This document shows positions 35,272 to 45,100 of a stretch of DNA of 64,000 nucleotides, one piece after another (within the stretch, counting starts at the first letter, position 1; each line of letters opens with the position of its first letter). A program made the translations under genes and the position numbers. The notes beneath the pieces are model-generated. The model worked only from the letters and a program-made list of their open reading frames with translations. It ran no database searches and was not told the DNA's origin. This DNA is from Schleiferiaceae bacterium (GTDB lineage Bacteria; Bacteroidota; Bacteroidia; Flavobacteriales; Schleiferiaceae). Where the stretch lies: positions 51,876 through 115,875 of the forward strand of contig JAGYKI010000010.1 of the NCBI GenBank assembly GCA_018401735.1, written 5' to 3'.

Positions 35272-35830
35272 GGGCATTTAAAGCCCGACCGCGGTGGCTA
35301 ATTTTATTTTTTGCCTGTGGCGACATTTCGGCGAAGCTTAGCTTTTCGCCTGCTGCTTTAAAAATCGGATCATAACCAAAACCTTTTTCGCCAGTTTTGT
35401 CGGTTAAAATTTCACCATCCACTCGACCTGTGAATAAATGGGACTTCCCTTCTTCGTTAATAAAGCAAATGCTGGTTTTAAAATGAGCCTTGCGATTAGT
35501 TTCCCCTTGCAGAGAATCCAATAGCTTTTGCATATTCGCTTCGGCATTGGCATCTGCGCCAGCGTAGCGAGCGGAAAAAACACCGGGAGCGCCCTTTAAA
35601 GCATCTACCAGCAAACCTGTATCATCGGCAAAAACTGCTTTACCAAATTCCTTAAAAATGCGTTGGGCCTTGATTTGGGCATTGGCTTCTAAAGTAGTTC
35701 CCGTTTCTGGGATTTCTTCTTTAAAATTCAAATCACTCAAGCTAAGCACCTTGTAATCAGGAATCAAGGCCCTTATTTCCTTTACTTTATTAGCATTATG
35801 TGAGGCGAAGACTAAAAAAGGCTTGGTCAT
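35237..35830 (-). CDS. rdgB: XTP/dITP diphosphatase (non-canonical purine NTP pyrophosphatase)
   Basis: 197 residues. It shows FASHNANKVKEIRALI, the catalytic AVFADDTGLLVDAL, GVFSARYAG, GEKGFGYDPIF and the final HRGRALNAL of the HAM1/RdgB family. It hydrolyses dITP and XTP to monophosphates and so keeps deaminated purines out of DNA. Its C-terminus overlaps rsmD by 35 nt in antisense. Confidence 0.94.
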   Translation of the reverse strand: MTKPFLVFASHNANKVKEIRALIPDYKVLSLSDLNFKEEIPETGTTLEANAQIKAQRIFKEFGKAVFADDTGLLVDALKGAPGVFSARYAGADANAEANMQKLLDSLQGETNRKAHFKTSICFINEEGKSHLFTGRVDGEILTDKTGEKGFGYDPIFKAAGEKLSFAEMSPQAKNKISHRGRALNALIQFLKESEKK

Positions 35831-36029
35831 TTTCGATCCGTAATTGTTTCCCTCAAAGGTCTTTATTTTAATTTGAATGCCATTGTCTATTTAGACTGAA
35901 TTAAGAAAAAAAATGATGAAAAATGGCTAGTACAAATCTGATCGAAGGGATAAATTTAATGGCTAGCGAAAAAAATATTATCGAAAATTAATTCTTACAA
36001 AGCGCTCAAAGCTAGAGCCCGCCTAGATA

Positions 36030-36052
36030 TAAGTGTCCAATTCACACAAAGT
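36030..36052 (+). promoter_or_regulatory. Putative alpha-glucan operator, site 1 (before the secreted GH13 gene)
   Basis: AGTGT-N7-ACAC core (AGTGTCCAATTCACAC) followed by AAAGT, matching sites 3 and 4 (CGAAGT after the core). It lies about 95 nt before ATG 36147. Confidence 0.5.
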
Positions 36053-36146
36053 AGGGCTACAAAGGGATAGATACCTAATAGACCCCATTCCTTCGCCTGT
36101 TTTAATTGATATATTTTGTATTTTTCGCTGAAATTAAACACCTACT

Positions 36147-38930
36147 ATGAAGAAGATTATTAATTTAATGAGCGGCATTCTACTGCCCGCTTTTTTAGGG
36201 GCACAGGTTGTCTCGGTCGATCCTGCCTTTCCCACGCAAAATGACACTGTGACTATTACTTTTGATGCCACAGAAGGAAATGGTGCCTTAACCGGCTTCG
36301 TTCCAGTATACGCACACACAGGCATAATAACTACCGCTGGCGGCCCGGGAAGCTGGCAAAATGTGCAAGGAAACTGGGGAACCGCAGACCCAAGTGTAGT
36401 AATGACACCGATAGGAAATAATAAGCATACTATTACTTATCATATTCCTACTTTTTACGGCATTGCCGCGGGAACCACGGTAACAGAACTTTCTTTTGTA
36501 TTTAGAAATGCAACGGGAACGACCGTGGGAAGAGCAGCCGATGGCAGCGATATTTTTTATCCTATTTACCCTGCTAATGCCGGATTACTTGCCGCTTTCT
36601 TATCGCCTAGTCAAACGCAAATCACTAGTGCTGGTACCATGCTAAACTTTACCGCTGCTACTAGCCTAGATGCGGACATTGACATTTTTGACAATGGGGT
36701 ATTACAAAGCTCCGTTACCAACGCTCGCAGTATAAATGCAAGTTTTGCCGCTGGAGCATCAGGCTTACATACGGTAGAATTAGTTGCTAACGATGGTAGC
36801 ACCACCGTTAGAGACACCGTTTATTATGTGGTAAACTCATCTGTACAAACTCAGGCTGTACCCGCAAATACCCAGTATGGTATTACTTATTTAAGTCCAA
36901 CTTCTATTCGGTTGAAGTTACATGCACCATTTAAAAACTACGTTTATGTAATTGGTGACTTCAATAACTGGCAACCCAATCCAAACTACTTTATGAGAAA
37001 AGACCCAAATGGTTCTGATTGGTGGATTGACATTAACAACCTAGTAGCAGGTGAGCGCTATGCCTTTCAGTATTGGGTAGATGGCGATATTAAAATTGCT
37101 GATCCTTATTCAGAGTTGGTACTTGACCCTTGGAATGACGGGTTTATTGATGCTCAAACTTATCCTAATCCGCATCCTTACCCCACCGGTAAAACAACAG
37201 GTATTACTACCTTAATTCACATGGACAAGCCCGCTTATAACTGGCAAAATCCCAATTTCGTTCAGCCTAATAAAGACGAGTTGATTATTTATGAGTTACA
37301 CTTACGTGATTTCATTGCAACACATAATTATCAAACCCTAATAGACACCCTTTCTTACTTAGAAAGATTAGGGGTTAATGCCATTGAATTAATGCCTGTA
37401 AATGAATTTGAAGGCAACGAGAGCTGGGGTTATAACCCAAGCTTCCATATGGCTTTGGATAAATACTATGGTACGCCCGAGAAGTTTAAGGAATTTGTTG
37501 ATATCTGTCATGGTAAAGGCATTGCTGTTTATGTTGATGTTGTTTTAAACCACGCCTTTAGCCAGTCTCCCTTAGTTCAATTATACTGGGACCCTAGTGC
37601 CGGTTCATTTGGTGAGCCTACTGCGCAAAACCCCTGGATGAACATCATCCCGAAGCATGATTTTAATGTGGGTTATGATTTCGACCACGAAGCACAGGCC
37701 ACTAAAGATTTCGCCGAACGAATTGTGAAATATTGGGTGGACGAATACAAGGTCGATGGCTACCGCATGGACCTTTCGAAGGGTTTCACCCAAAATAATA
37801 CACTTGGAAACATTGGCGCTTGGAATAGCTACGATCAATCTCGTATCGATATCCTTTCTCGCTTAAAAGCGCAAATGGAAGCCAGCAATCCAAACTCCTA
37901 CATGATATTAGAGCATTTTGCCTCTAATAACGAAGAGCAAGAGCTTTCTAATCGCGGTTTTATGCTTTGGGGAAATATGCATGGTAGCTATAAAGAAGCA
38001 GCCATGGGCTATATCGGTAATTCTGATATTTCTGGGGCTTTCCATTCTCAAAGAGGTTGGGGCTTTAAACACCTCATTGCTTACCAAGAAAGTCATGATG
38101 AGGAAAGAATCACCTATGACGTACTTAATTATGGAAATTCATCAGGATCATATAATACCCAAAGTCTAGCTACTGCATTAGCGCGTAAAGAGCTTACTTC
38201 TTTATTCTTGTATACTATTCCTGGTCCAAAAATGCTTTGGCAATTTGGCGAATTAGGCTACGATGTTGGTATTAATGATCCTTGTAGAGTTTGTAATAAG
38301 CCCATTCGTTGGAATTACTTGCAAGATCCTAATCGTGCCCGACTTTATGACGTAGTTTCTGATATTATAAATCTGCGCGTAACATACCCCGTGTTTAATT
38401 CAAACAATTACCGTTACTCTCTTAATGGTGCTACTAAGCGCATTAATTTAGACCATCCAAGTATGAATGCCACCGTTATTGGCAACTTCGATGTTGTAGC
38501 TCAAAACGTAGATCCAAACTTTCAGAACACGGGTTGGTGGTACGAATTCTTTAGTGGTGATAGTATAAACGTGGGAAACACTAATGCTACTATCAATTTA
38601 CAAGCTGGAGAATACCGATTGTACACCACCCAAAAGGTTACCGTTAATAACAATATTAGCACCGGAACAAACCCCTTGTTTAGTAAAGGTTTTGTTGCCT
38701 ATCCTAATCCGGCTGATGATCAATTATACATTGACTTTGCCCAAGGAATTAACGGCACGGTTAAACTTAGCATTTTAAATTTAGCTGGTCAAAGTGTTTT
38801 GGAGCTGGAAAATTCTAGTTCGATTCAAGCCAGAATGACTTATGACATAAGCAAGCTGAAATCCGGTACTTATTTAATCCGTTTAGAAACAAATAACGGC
38901 ATTAGCCACGATCGTCTGATGGTGCAATAG
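36147..38930 (+). CDS. Secreted GH13 alpha-amylase/debranching-type enzyme with T9SS sorting domain
   Basis: 927 residues. A signal peptide (MKKIINLMSGILLPAFLGAQ) precedes a beta-sandwich at about 20-130 and a CBM48-like early-set domain at about 245-345 (YVIGDFNNWQPNPNYFMRKD). The GH13 barrel runs from about 370 to 760: LIIYELHLRDF, nucleophile D542 (GYRMDLSKGF), acid/base E589 (MILEHF) and D651 (QESHDEE). The C-terminal sorting domain holds FVAYPNPADDQLYIDF and SGTYLIRLETNNG. The protein should act on starch or glycogen outside the cell. The catalytic D-E-D triad is complete; whether it cuts alpha-1,4 or alpha-1,6 links is open. Confidence 0.9.
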   Translation: MKKIINLMSGILLPAFLGAQVVSVDPAFPTQNDTVTITFDATEGNGALTGFVPVYAHTGIITTAGGPGSWQNVQGNWGTADPSVVMTPIGNNKHTITYHIPTFYGIAAGTTVTELSFVFRNATGTTVGRAADGSDIFYPIYPANAGLLAAFLSPSQTQITSAGTMLNFTAATSLDADIDIFDNGVLQSSVTNARSINASFAAGASGLHTVELVANDGSTTVRDTVYYVVNSSVQTQAVPANTQYGITYLSPTSIRLKLHAPFKNYVYVIGDFNNWQPNPNYFMRKDPNGSDWWIDINNLVAGERYAFQYWVDGDIKIADPYSELVLDPWNDGFIDAQTYPNPHPYPTGKTTGITTLIHMDKPAYNWQNPNFVQPNKDELIIYELHLRDFIATHNYQTLIDTLSYLERLGVNAIELMPVNEFEGNESWGYNPSFHMALDKYYGTPEKFKEFVDICHGKGIAVYVDVVLNHAFSQSPLVQLYWDPSAGSFGEPTAQNPWMNIIPKHDFNVGYDFDHEAQATKDFAERIVKYWVDEYKVDGYRMDLSKGFTQNNTLGNIGAWNSYDQSRIDILSRLKAQMEASNPNSYMILEHFASNNEEQELSNRGFMLWGNMHGSYKEAAMGYIGNSDISGAFHSQRGWGFKHLIAYQESHDEERITYDVLNYGNSSGSYNTQSLATALARKELTSLFLYTIPGPKMLWQFGELGYDVGINDPCRVCNKPIRWNYLQDPNRARLYDVVSDIINLRVTYPVFNSNNYRYSLNGATKRINLDHPSMNATVIGNFDVVAQNVDPNFQNTGWWYEFFSGDSINVGNTNATINLQAGEYRLYTTQKVTVNNNISTGTNPLFSKGFVAYPNPADDQLYIDFAQGINGTVKLSILNLAGQSVLELENSSSIQARMTYDISKLKSGTYLIRLETNNGISHDRLMVQ

Positions 38931-38953
38931 GTACTTTTAGTACTATTATTACT

Positions 38954-38983
38954 AAGCCCCTCTTCATGAGGGGCTTTTTTTTC
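38954..38983 (+). terminator. Intrinsic terminator after the GH13 gene
   Basis: AAGCCCCTC pairs perfectly with GAGGGGCTT around a 5-nt loop and ends in a T-run. Confidence 0.9.
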
Positions 38984-39092
38984 GCTAAAAAATTAATGTT
39001 TATAATGCTGAAATACAATTACTTAGTGTAAATATTGCATTTTTTAATATATCATATCTATCTAATAACCACGATTTTTTAGATAAAAGTCC

Positions 39093-39100
39093 TATATTTG
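39093..39100 (+). promoter_or_regulatory. -7 promoter box for the 39123 gene
   Basis: TATATTTG, a perfect TAnnTTTG, predicts a leader of about 18 nt before ATG 39123. Confidence 0.5.
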
Positions 39101-39122
39101 TCGACGTATAGAGGGATATATA

Positions 39123-39470
39123 ATGGTTATAGACAAGGAAGAGGCCCTTGACCTATTAACCGCAAGATTTGATTCTGTTAAAGAAATTCCACGTCTTTCG
39201 AGATCGGAAAAGTTAGCAGAGTACAATGGAGACCGCCTACCCAAAGTTACATTTTACTATGTACAAGATAAAATGGGTGGTTCATCTTACGAGTTAATAG
39301 TTAGGCTTAACGAATTTAGGAGCGGAGAACATTTCTTCGAGTTCAGTGTATCTGAAAATGAGCCTTTATATCGTAGACTAGACTTGGATATTCCGACAAT
39401 AGAACTGCGTTTGAAAGTTCAAATGTTACTGGATTCTATGAACCGCATCCTTTTACGCCCTGCAGGCTAA
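39123..39470 (+). CDS. Small cytoplasmic protein of unknown function
   Basis: 115 residues, no signal or membrane segment. The sequence is mixed alpha/beta: VIDKEEALDLLTARFDSVKE, TFYYVQDKMGGSSYELIVRL and RSGEHFFEFSVSENEPLYRR, ending in a helix (LRLKVQMLLDSMNRIL). I recognise no domain. It has its own promoter, and a structured ORF-free region with a terminator follows, so it is monocistronic. The coding pattern looks genuine (good promoter, no overlap). Confidence 0.65.
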   Translation: MVIDKEEALDLLTARFDSVKEIPRLSRSEKLAEYNGDRLPKVTFYYVQDKMGGSSYELIVRLNEFRSGEHFFEFSVSENEPLYRRLDLDIPTIELRLKVQMLLDSMNRILLRPAG

Positions 39471-39487
39471 AGAAATTTTCTGCAGAA

Positions 39488-39579
39488 ATACCTTGCAATC
39501 GAATGATTGCATTTTATAAAAAATGTGTTTACTAAAATTATGGGTAATAGATAGGTAGACAAAAACATTTGCAAGGTAT
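39488..39579 (+). other. Structured ORF-free segment with nested inverted repeats
   Basis: An outer 11-bp perfect inverted repeat (ATACCTTGCAA at 39488-39498, TTGCAAGGTAT at 39569-39579) encloses two smaller hairpins: CAATC-GAAT-GATTG at 39496-39509 and CATTTT-ATA-AAAATG just after. An intrinsic terminator follows at 39590. This could be the 3' end of the 39123 mRNA or a small RNA processed from it. Confidence 0.45.
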
Positions 39580-39589
39580 GTTTCTCATA

Positions 39590-39624
39590 AAGCGCGCTAA
39601 ACTAAGTTCAGCGCGCTTTTTTTT
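39590..39624 (+). terminator. Intrinsic terminator
   Basis: AAGCGCGCT pairs perfectly with AGCGCGCTT around an 11-nt loop and is followed by T residues. The T-run reaches the stop codon of the convergent phosphatase gene. Confidence 0.88.
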
Positions 39625-40738
39625 ATAAGCCCTTTATAGCCGATATAATTTTCTCGTAAATTGTATTATTCTGGTAAATACCCCCAAATTTCTCAGCTTG
39701 CGGACCATAGGCTAATACGGGTACCATAGCTCCAGTATGACCATCCGTACCAAAGGAATACCTGAGAGAATCATAGTCGTTCACTTCTCCCCTAAAAGGT
39801 ACTTTTTTTGTCGAAGCCTTTAAGGCAAATCCTCCGCATTCATGATCCGCAGTAACAATTACCAAGGTATTACCATCTTTCTCTGCAAAATCCAAAGCCG
39901 CACCAATGGCACGATCGAAATCTAACATTTCACTTACTAAATAATCACCTTCGTTTGCATGCCCACCCCAATCAATTTGTGACCCTTCCACTACTAAGAA
40001 AAAGGGCGCCCCTTGGCTCTTAAAATAATCTAATGCCAAGTTGGTGGCCTCCCTTAAAAAATCACCCCTACCTTCCTCAACTGGAGGCAAACCATCTTCG
40101 GCCAAAAGATATCCGTAGCGTTTTCCCTCCTGCCAATTCTTGGCGCTAAGCTTTAGCGTATCTAAAAGCAAATTATTCGACTCGATAGCGGGCATGAGAT
40201 TTTTCTCATCCAAGCGACGAAAGAAAAAGCGCTTTCCGCCACCAGCGAAAAAATCAACCCTTGAAGTAATTAACTGCTCGGCTAAGTCAAATTCTTGCTT
40301 GCGTAATTTCACGTGACCATAAAATGAGGCAGGCGTTGCATGGGTAATGGAAGAAGTTGCAATTAAACCGCTTTGCCACGATTGATCTTCTAATGTCTCG
40401 AGAATAGTAGGAAGAGCGGTAGAATCGGGTCCCATACCAATAGCACCGTTATACGTTTTAACACCGCAGCTAAAAGCAGTAGCTCCTGCAGCCGAATCGG
40501 TAATTTTATGGGAAGAGGAAGATGTTCGACTCAAGCCCACCACGGGGAATCGTAAATAATTTGGCTCCTCTTGGCCATAGTATAATGCGCTGCTTAGCTG
40601 GCTATGTCCCATTCCATCGCCAATTAATAATATAACATTGGGCGCTTTTCGCACTGCCGTAGATGGCTTGCTAGAATGCGGATTGCCGAAATTAATTAAA
40701 CTAAGAAACACTAAGCTAAAGATCTGTTGGAGAGTCAT
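39623..40738 (-). CDS. Alkaline phosphatase
   Basis: 371 residues. An N-terminal hydrophobic stretch (LQQIFSLVFLSLINFG) is a likely export signal. It shows the metal and nucleophile motifs NVILLIGDGMGHSQL, DSAAGATAFSCG with the phosphorylated S82, SQIDWGGHANEGDY and TADHECGGF. It removes phosphate from phosphomonoesters in the periplasm or outside. It follows the DUF58 gene directly (TAA then ATG), so the two share an mRNA. No Pho-box-like repeat was identified. Confidence 0.9.
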   Translation of the reverse strand: MTLQQIFSLVFLSLINFGNPHSSKPSTAVRKAPNVILLIGDGMGHSQLSSALYYGQEEPNYLRFPVVGLSRTSSSSHKITDSAAGATAFSCGVKTYNGAIGMGPDSTALPTILETLEDQSWQSGLIATSSITHATPASFYGHVKLRKQEFDLAEQLITSRVDFFAGGGKRFFFRRLDEKNLMPAIESNNLLLDTLKLSAKNWQEGKRYGYLLAEDGLPPVEEGRGDFLREATNLALDYFKSQGAPFFLVVEGSQIDWGGHANEGDYLVSEMLDFDRAIGAALDFAEKDGNTLVIVTADHECGGFALKASTKKVPFRGEVNDYDSLRYSFGTDGHTGAMVPVLAYGPQAEKFGGIYQNNTIYEKIISAIKGL

Positions 40739-41683
40739 TTAAGAAAATATTTTACGTTTAATAATATAGGATTGAAGCACTTGATGATAACCTTGTCGCA
40801 CATCCGCTTCCACGAAATCGACTTTATACTGTAAGCATTTCTGCTTTAGCTCATCTTTAAAACTTTGCATGCGCTCTACATAAGCACTGCGATAATCTTG
40901 TGGATTTAGTTTAAAACTCTCGCCACTTTCAATATCAATAAACTTGTAGGGGCGTGATTCAAATTTAAAATCCATTTCCGTCCGATTGTCCGTCGTCCAA
41001 AAGACAATAATTTCGTGCTTACCATGCTTTAAATGCTGTAGAGCACTATAAAATTCTTCTGGCTGTTCTTGTACTTCATAGAAGTCGGAGAAAATAATTA
41101 GCAAGGATCTTCTGCTGGTGCGCTCCGCCATTAGATGCAATTGGTCAATTAGCGATATCTTGGCTTGACCACCCCTATGGTAACCTTCTAGTACTTTGTA
41201 TAACTCGGTACTTAAAGCCTTTTGATGTTTTAGGGTAGAACCACTTTCAGTTTGCAAATCGCTGGAACCAAAGAGTGAAAGTGCCACCGCATCACGCTGC
41301 CTTTTTAAAAGGTTCATCAAGGCTAGGGTCGCAATTACCGAGAAGAGAATCTTAGTAGGCTCTTTAACGTTGGCCATGCCCTCTTCTGGGTAGAACATAC
41401 TACCAGAGCAATCGAGCATAAAGCGGCAACGAAGATTGGTTTCTTCCTCATAGCGTTTGGTGTATAATCGATCCGTGCGGCCAAATAGCTTCCAATCGAT
41501 ATTACGAGTACTTTCACCAGGATTATAAATGCGATGCTCCGAAAATTCTACTGAAAAGCCATGAAAAGGGCTTTTATGCAAACCTGTTATAAAGCCTTCA
41601 ACCACCTGTTTCGCCAGAAACTCTAGGTGTTCAAAATCTCGATACTCGCCAATATTTAGTAAATCTTCGTTTATCATTGCCAT
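40739..41683 (-). CDS. DUF58 (vWA-like) protein
   Basis: 314 residues. The diagnostic DUF58 segment YNPGESTRNIDWKLFGRTDR is followed by a MIDAS-type FMLDCSGSMFYPEEG and LLIIFSDFYEVQE. Proteins of this family usually sit in MoxR-DUF58-BatA/B operons for chaperone or stress functions. Here no MoxR AAA+ gene is adjacent; the partner downstream is alkaline phosphatase. The start may be at 41683 or, two codons in, at 41677. Cytoplasmic by sequence. Confidence 0.86.
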   Translation of the reverse strand: MAMINEDLLNIGEYRDFEHLEFLAKQVVEGFITGLHKSPFHGFSVEFSEHRIYNPGESTRNIDWKLFGRTDRLYTKRYEEETNLRCRFMLDCSGSMFYPEEGMANVKEPTKILFSVIATLALMNLLKRQRDAVALSLFGSSDLQTESGSTLKHQKALSTELYKVLEGYHRGGQAKISLIDQLHLMAERTSRRSLLIIFSDFYEVQEQPEEFYSALQHLKHGKHEIIVFWTTDNRTEMDFKFESRPYKFIDIESGESFKLNPQDYRSAYVERMQSFKDELKQKCLQYKVDFVEADVRQGYHQVLQSYIIKRKIFS

Positions 41684-41720
41684 GCTTTAAAGCTTTCTCT
41701 CCAGAGTGGGAAAATAAAAA

Positions 41721-41750
41721 AACCCATTCTGACCGAGGCCAAAATGGGTT
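41721..41750 (-). terminator. Intrinsic terminator between trxA and the DUF58 gene
   Basis: AACCCATT pairs with AATGGGTT; on the minus strand the hairpin is followed by a run of seven T residues. Reading on the minus strand, dnaE and trxA lie upstream, so it ends the trxA transcript before the DUF58 gene begins. Confidence 0.8.
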
Positions 41751-41773
41751 TATATTTTCATTAAATTGATGAA

Positions 41774-42091
41774 TTACATTTGTGCATCAATTTTGCCCGC
41801 TAATACGCTCTTTTGCGCAACGCCAACTTGCTTATCCACTACTTCTCCATTTTTAAATACTAATAAAGTAGGGATGTTACGAATTCCGAATTTAGAGCTA
41901 ATCTCTCCGTGTTCGTCCACATTAACTTTTCCGATTACCGCTTTTCCTTCGTAATCTTTTGCTAATTCTTCTACAATAGGGCCTACCATGCGACAAGGTC
42001 CGCACCATTCTGCCCAAAAGTCAACCAATACTGGTTTATCAGATTTTAAAACTAGTTCTTCGAAATTGTCGTTGGTCAATTCTAAAGCCAT
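41774..42091 (-). CDS. trxA: Thioredoxin
   Basis: 105 residues, the classic length. The redox site is W29-C30-G31-P32-C33 in VDFWAEWCGPCRM, with the cis-proline region RNIPTLLVFKNGE. It reduces disulfides in the cytoplasm. It lies 35 nt downstream of dnaE on the same strand and may be read through from it or have its own promoter. Confidence 0.96.
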   Translation of the reverse strand: MALELTNDNFEELVLKSDKPVLVDFWAEWCGPCRMVGPIVEELAKDYEGKAVIGKVNVDEHGEISSKFGIRNIPTLLVFKNGEVVDKQVGVAQKSVLAGKIDAQM

Positions 42092-42126
42092 TATCTATAA
42101 TTTAAATTAATTAATCTTAAAAGCTG

Positions 42127-45100
42127 CTAAGCGCCCGTCTTTAAAGCCATTCTTACAAATGGTAATGACTTAAAGGCATCCAAGCTTTCGCGAGTGATGT
42201 TAACTCCTTTTTTAGCGCGTCGCGGCATCCGAACATTTATTTTCGGATTTTCCGGGTCAAATATCAGTACTTCTAGCGACTTTTCCCCTGCATTATCAGT
42301 AATAATTCTATTGAGGGTATCTATATTTTGCGTGGTAAGGGCATTAATACCAATATTTAATTCGATGCTTTTTGCAAATGTTTCCATTACATCCTGCATT
42401 AAACTAATTTGTAAAAGCTTGGCATCAATGCGTTCGGTGGCGCCTTCATAACGAGGCGTATATCGCGAAACCTTCCCTTTAACGAGTACTAACATGTTCG
42501 GCTCTAAAAAGGGCTTGAATTTCAAATACTCTTCTCCGAAAAGGGCAAATTCATGCTTACCCGAATAGTCCTCTAGTGTAAAGCGCCCAAAAGGCTTTCC
42601 GCTTCTGGCGGTTAAATGCAAAGCATCGGTAATTATGCCACCTACAGTATAGTCATTTAGCCTTTCTAAATATTCGAAATCCGACAATTTAGCCGTGGTC
42701 AAATGGTCCATTTCATACTTAAAATCATCCAATGGGTGACTGCTTAAGTAGAGACCATTAATTTCCTTTTCCTTGCCTAAGAGCATCATACGTGGCCAAG
42801 GCTGTGTAACTGGAATTTCGGGCTCGGGCATACTTTCCGCTTCGTTTTCGCCGAAAAGAGAAACCTGCGCCGATTCTTCCCGCATTTTATGGGCTTGGGC
42901 ATATTTCATCGCCCTTTCAAGAAAAGAGCGACCATCATTTCCTTCATTAAAGAATACAGCACGATGACAATTCTCAAAGTTGTCGAAAGCGCCACCCAGG
43001 GCTAAACTTTCTAAAGTTTTCTTATTAACCGACTTAAAGTCGATGCGTTTTAAAAGGTCGAAGAAATTTTTATAATCGCCGTTCTCGCTGCGATTATTTA
43101 CAATCGATAAAACCGCGGCTTCCCCTACTCCTTTCATACCCCCTAAACCAAAGCGCACTTCGCCCTTGGTGTTTACGGTAAACTTGAAGGCTGATTCGTT
43201 TACATCGGGGCCCAATACTGGAATTCCCATGCGCTTACATTCTTCCATAAAAAAGGAAACCTTCTTTATGTCGTTCATATTATGGGTAAGTACCGAGGCC
43301 ATATACTCAGCGGGATAATTTGCTTTGAGATAGCCAGTATGAAAGGCCACCACCGAATAACAAGTAGAGTGTGACTTGTTAAAGGCATAGGCTGCAAATG
43401 CTTCCCAGTCTTTCCAAATTTTCTCTAGGCGCTCAATATCATGACCACGTTCACTTCCCTGCTCAATAAACTTAGGCTTCATCTTAGCCAGTACGTCTAC
43501 CAGCTTCTTACCCATCGCTTTACGCAGAACATCCGCCTCACCTTTCGTAAAACCTGCAAGCTTCTGTGAAAGAAGCATAACTTGCTCCTGATAAACCGTA
43601 ATACCATAGGTTTCCGCTAGGTATTCTTCCATTTCGGGGAGATCGTAGCTTATCTCTTCAGTACCGTGTTTACGAGCAATAAAATTGGGGATATATTCTA
43701 TTGGCCCCGGACGATAGAGGGCGTTCATCGCAATTAAGTCGGCAAACTTATCTGGCTTTAAAGCCTTAAGGTGCTTTTGCATACCCGGGCTTTCAAACTG
43801 GAAAGTACCATTGGTAGAGCCACGCTGGTAAAGCTCGAAAGTTTTCGGATCGTCAAGCGGAATATCATCGGGATCGATGGCTACGCCATGACGTTCCTTT
43901 ATTATCGCGATGGCATCTTTAATAACACTCAAGGTTTTTAAGCCCAAGAAGTCCATCTTCAACATCCCCGCCGATTCAACCACGGAGTTATCGAACTGAG
44001 TTACATACAGATCCGAATCCTTCGCAACCGAGACGGGAATAAATTTGGTGATATCATCCGGCGTTATAATTACTCCACAAGCATGAATCCCCGTGTTGCG
44101 AACCGAGCCTTCCAGAATACGTGCCTGATTGAGAACTTGTGCATCTAAACCATCCTCTAGCGCCAAGCTACGTAGTTGCTTGCCCAGCATTACGGCATCG
44201 CCGTTTAACTTTTCCGACATTTCTTTATCGGTCCAACTAAAAAGCTTCGCCAACTTAACATCAGGCACCAATTTGGCCACCTTATCGGTTTCAGCCAGCG
44301 GCAATTGCAATACTCTCCCCGTATCACGAATGGCCGATTTTGCCGCCATAGTGCCGTAGGTAATGATTTGCGCCACCTGATTTTTACCGTATTTATTTAC
44401 TACCCATTCTATAATTCTACCGCGGCCTTCATCATCGAAGTCGATATCAATATCGGGAAGTGAAACTCTGTCTGGGTTTAGAAATCTCTCAAACAGCAGA
44501 TCGTATTTTATCGGATCTACATTAGTGATACCAATACAATACGCCACGGCCGACCCTGCTGCCGAACCCCTGCCCGGACCAACGCTAACGCCCATTAAGC
44601 GCGCCTGACTAGTAAAATCTTGTACAATGAGGAAATAACCAGGATAACCCGTTTTTGCAATGGTTTCCAATTCGAAATCGAGGCGGGTAGTAATTTCTTC
44701 GCTTAATTCGCCGTAGCGCTTTTTAGCCCCCACATACGTGAGGTGGCGCAAGTATTTATTTTCACCCCGTTTACCGCCGTCTTTCTCATCCTCCAAATCT
44801 TTAAACTCTTCGGGGATCGCAAAGGCGGGAAGCAAAACATCGCGGTGTAAATCGTAAGATTCAATTTTATCTACAATTTCCTGAACTGTTTTTAAGGCCT
44901 CAGGTAAGTGAGCAAAAAGCGCCTTCATCTCAGCGTCGCTCTTAAAGTAGAACTGATCATTAGGGAAACCAAAACGGAAACCACGTCCACGCCCTATCGG
45001 AGTATCTTGGTATTCGCCGTCTTTTACGCACAGTAAAATATCGTGAGCATTGGCATCCTCTTGCTGCATGTAATACACATCATTACTTGCAAAATATTTT

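Noticed and set aside
35923..35991. A 22-codon ORF starting ATGGCTAGT before the GH13 gene
   Set aside because: Very short, no promoter or ribosome site, and the repeated ATGGCTAG word alone does not support a gene.
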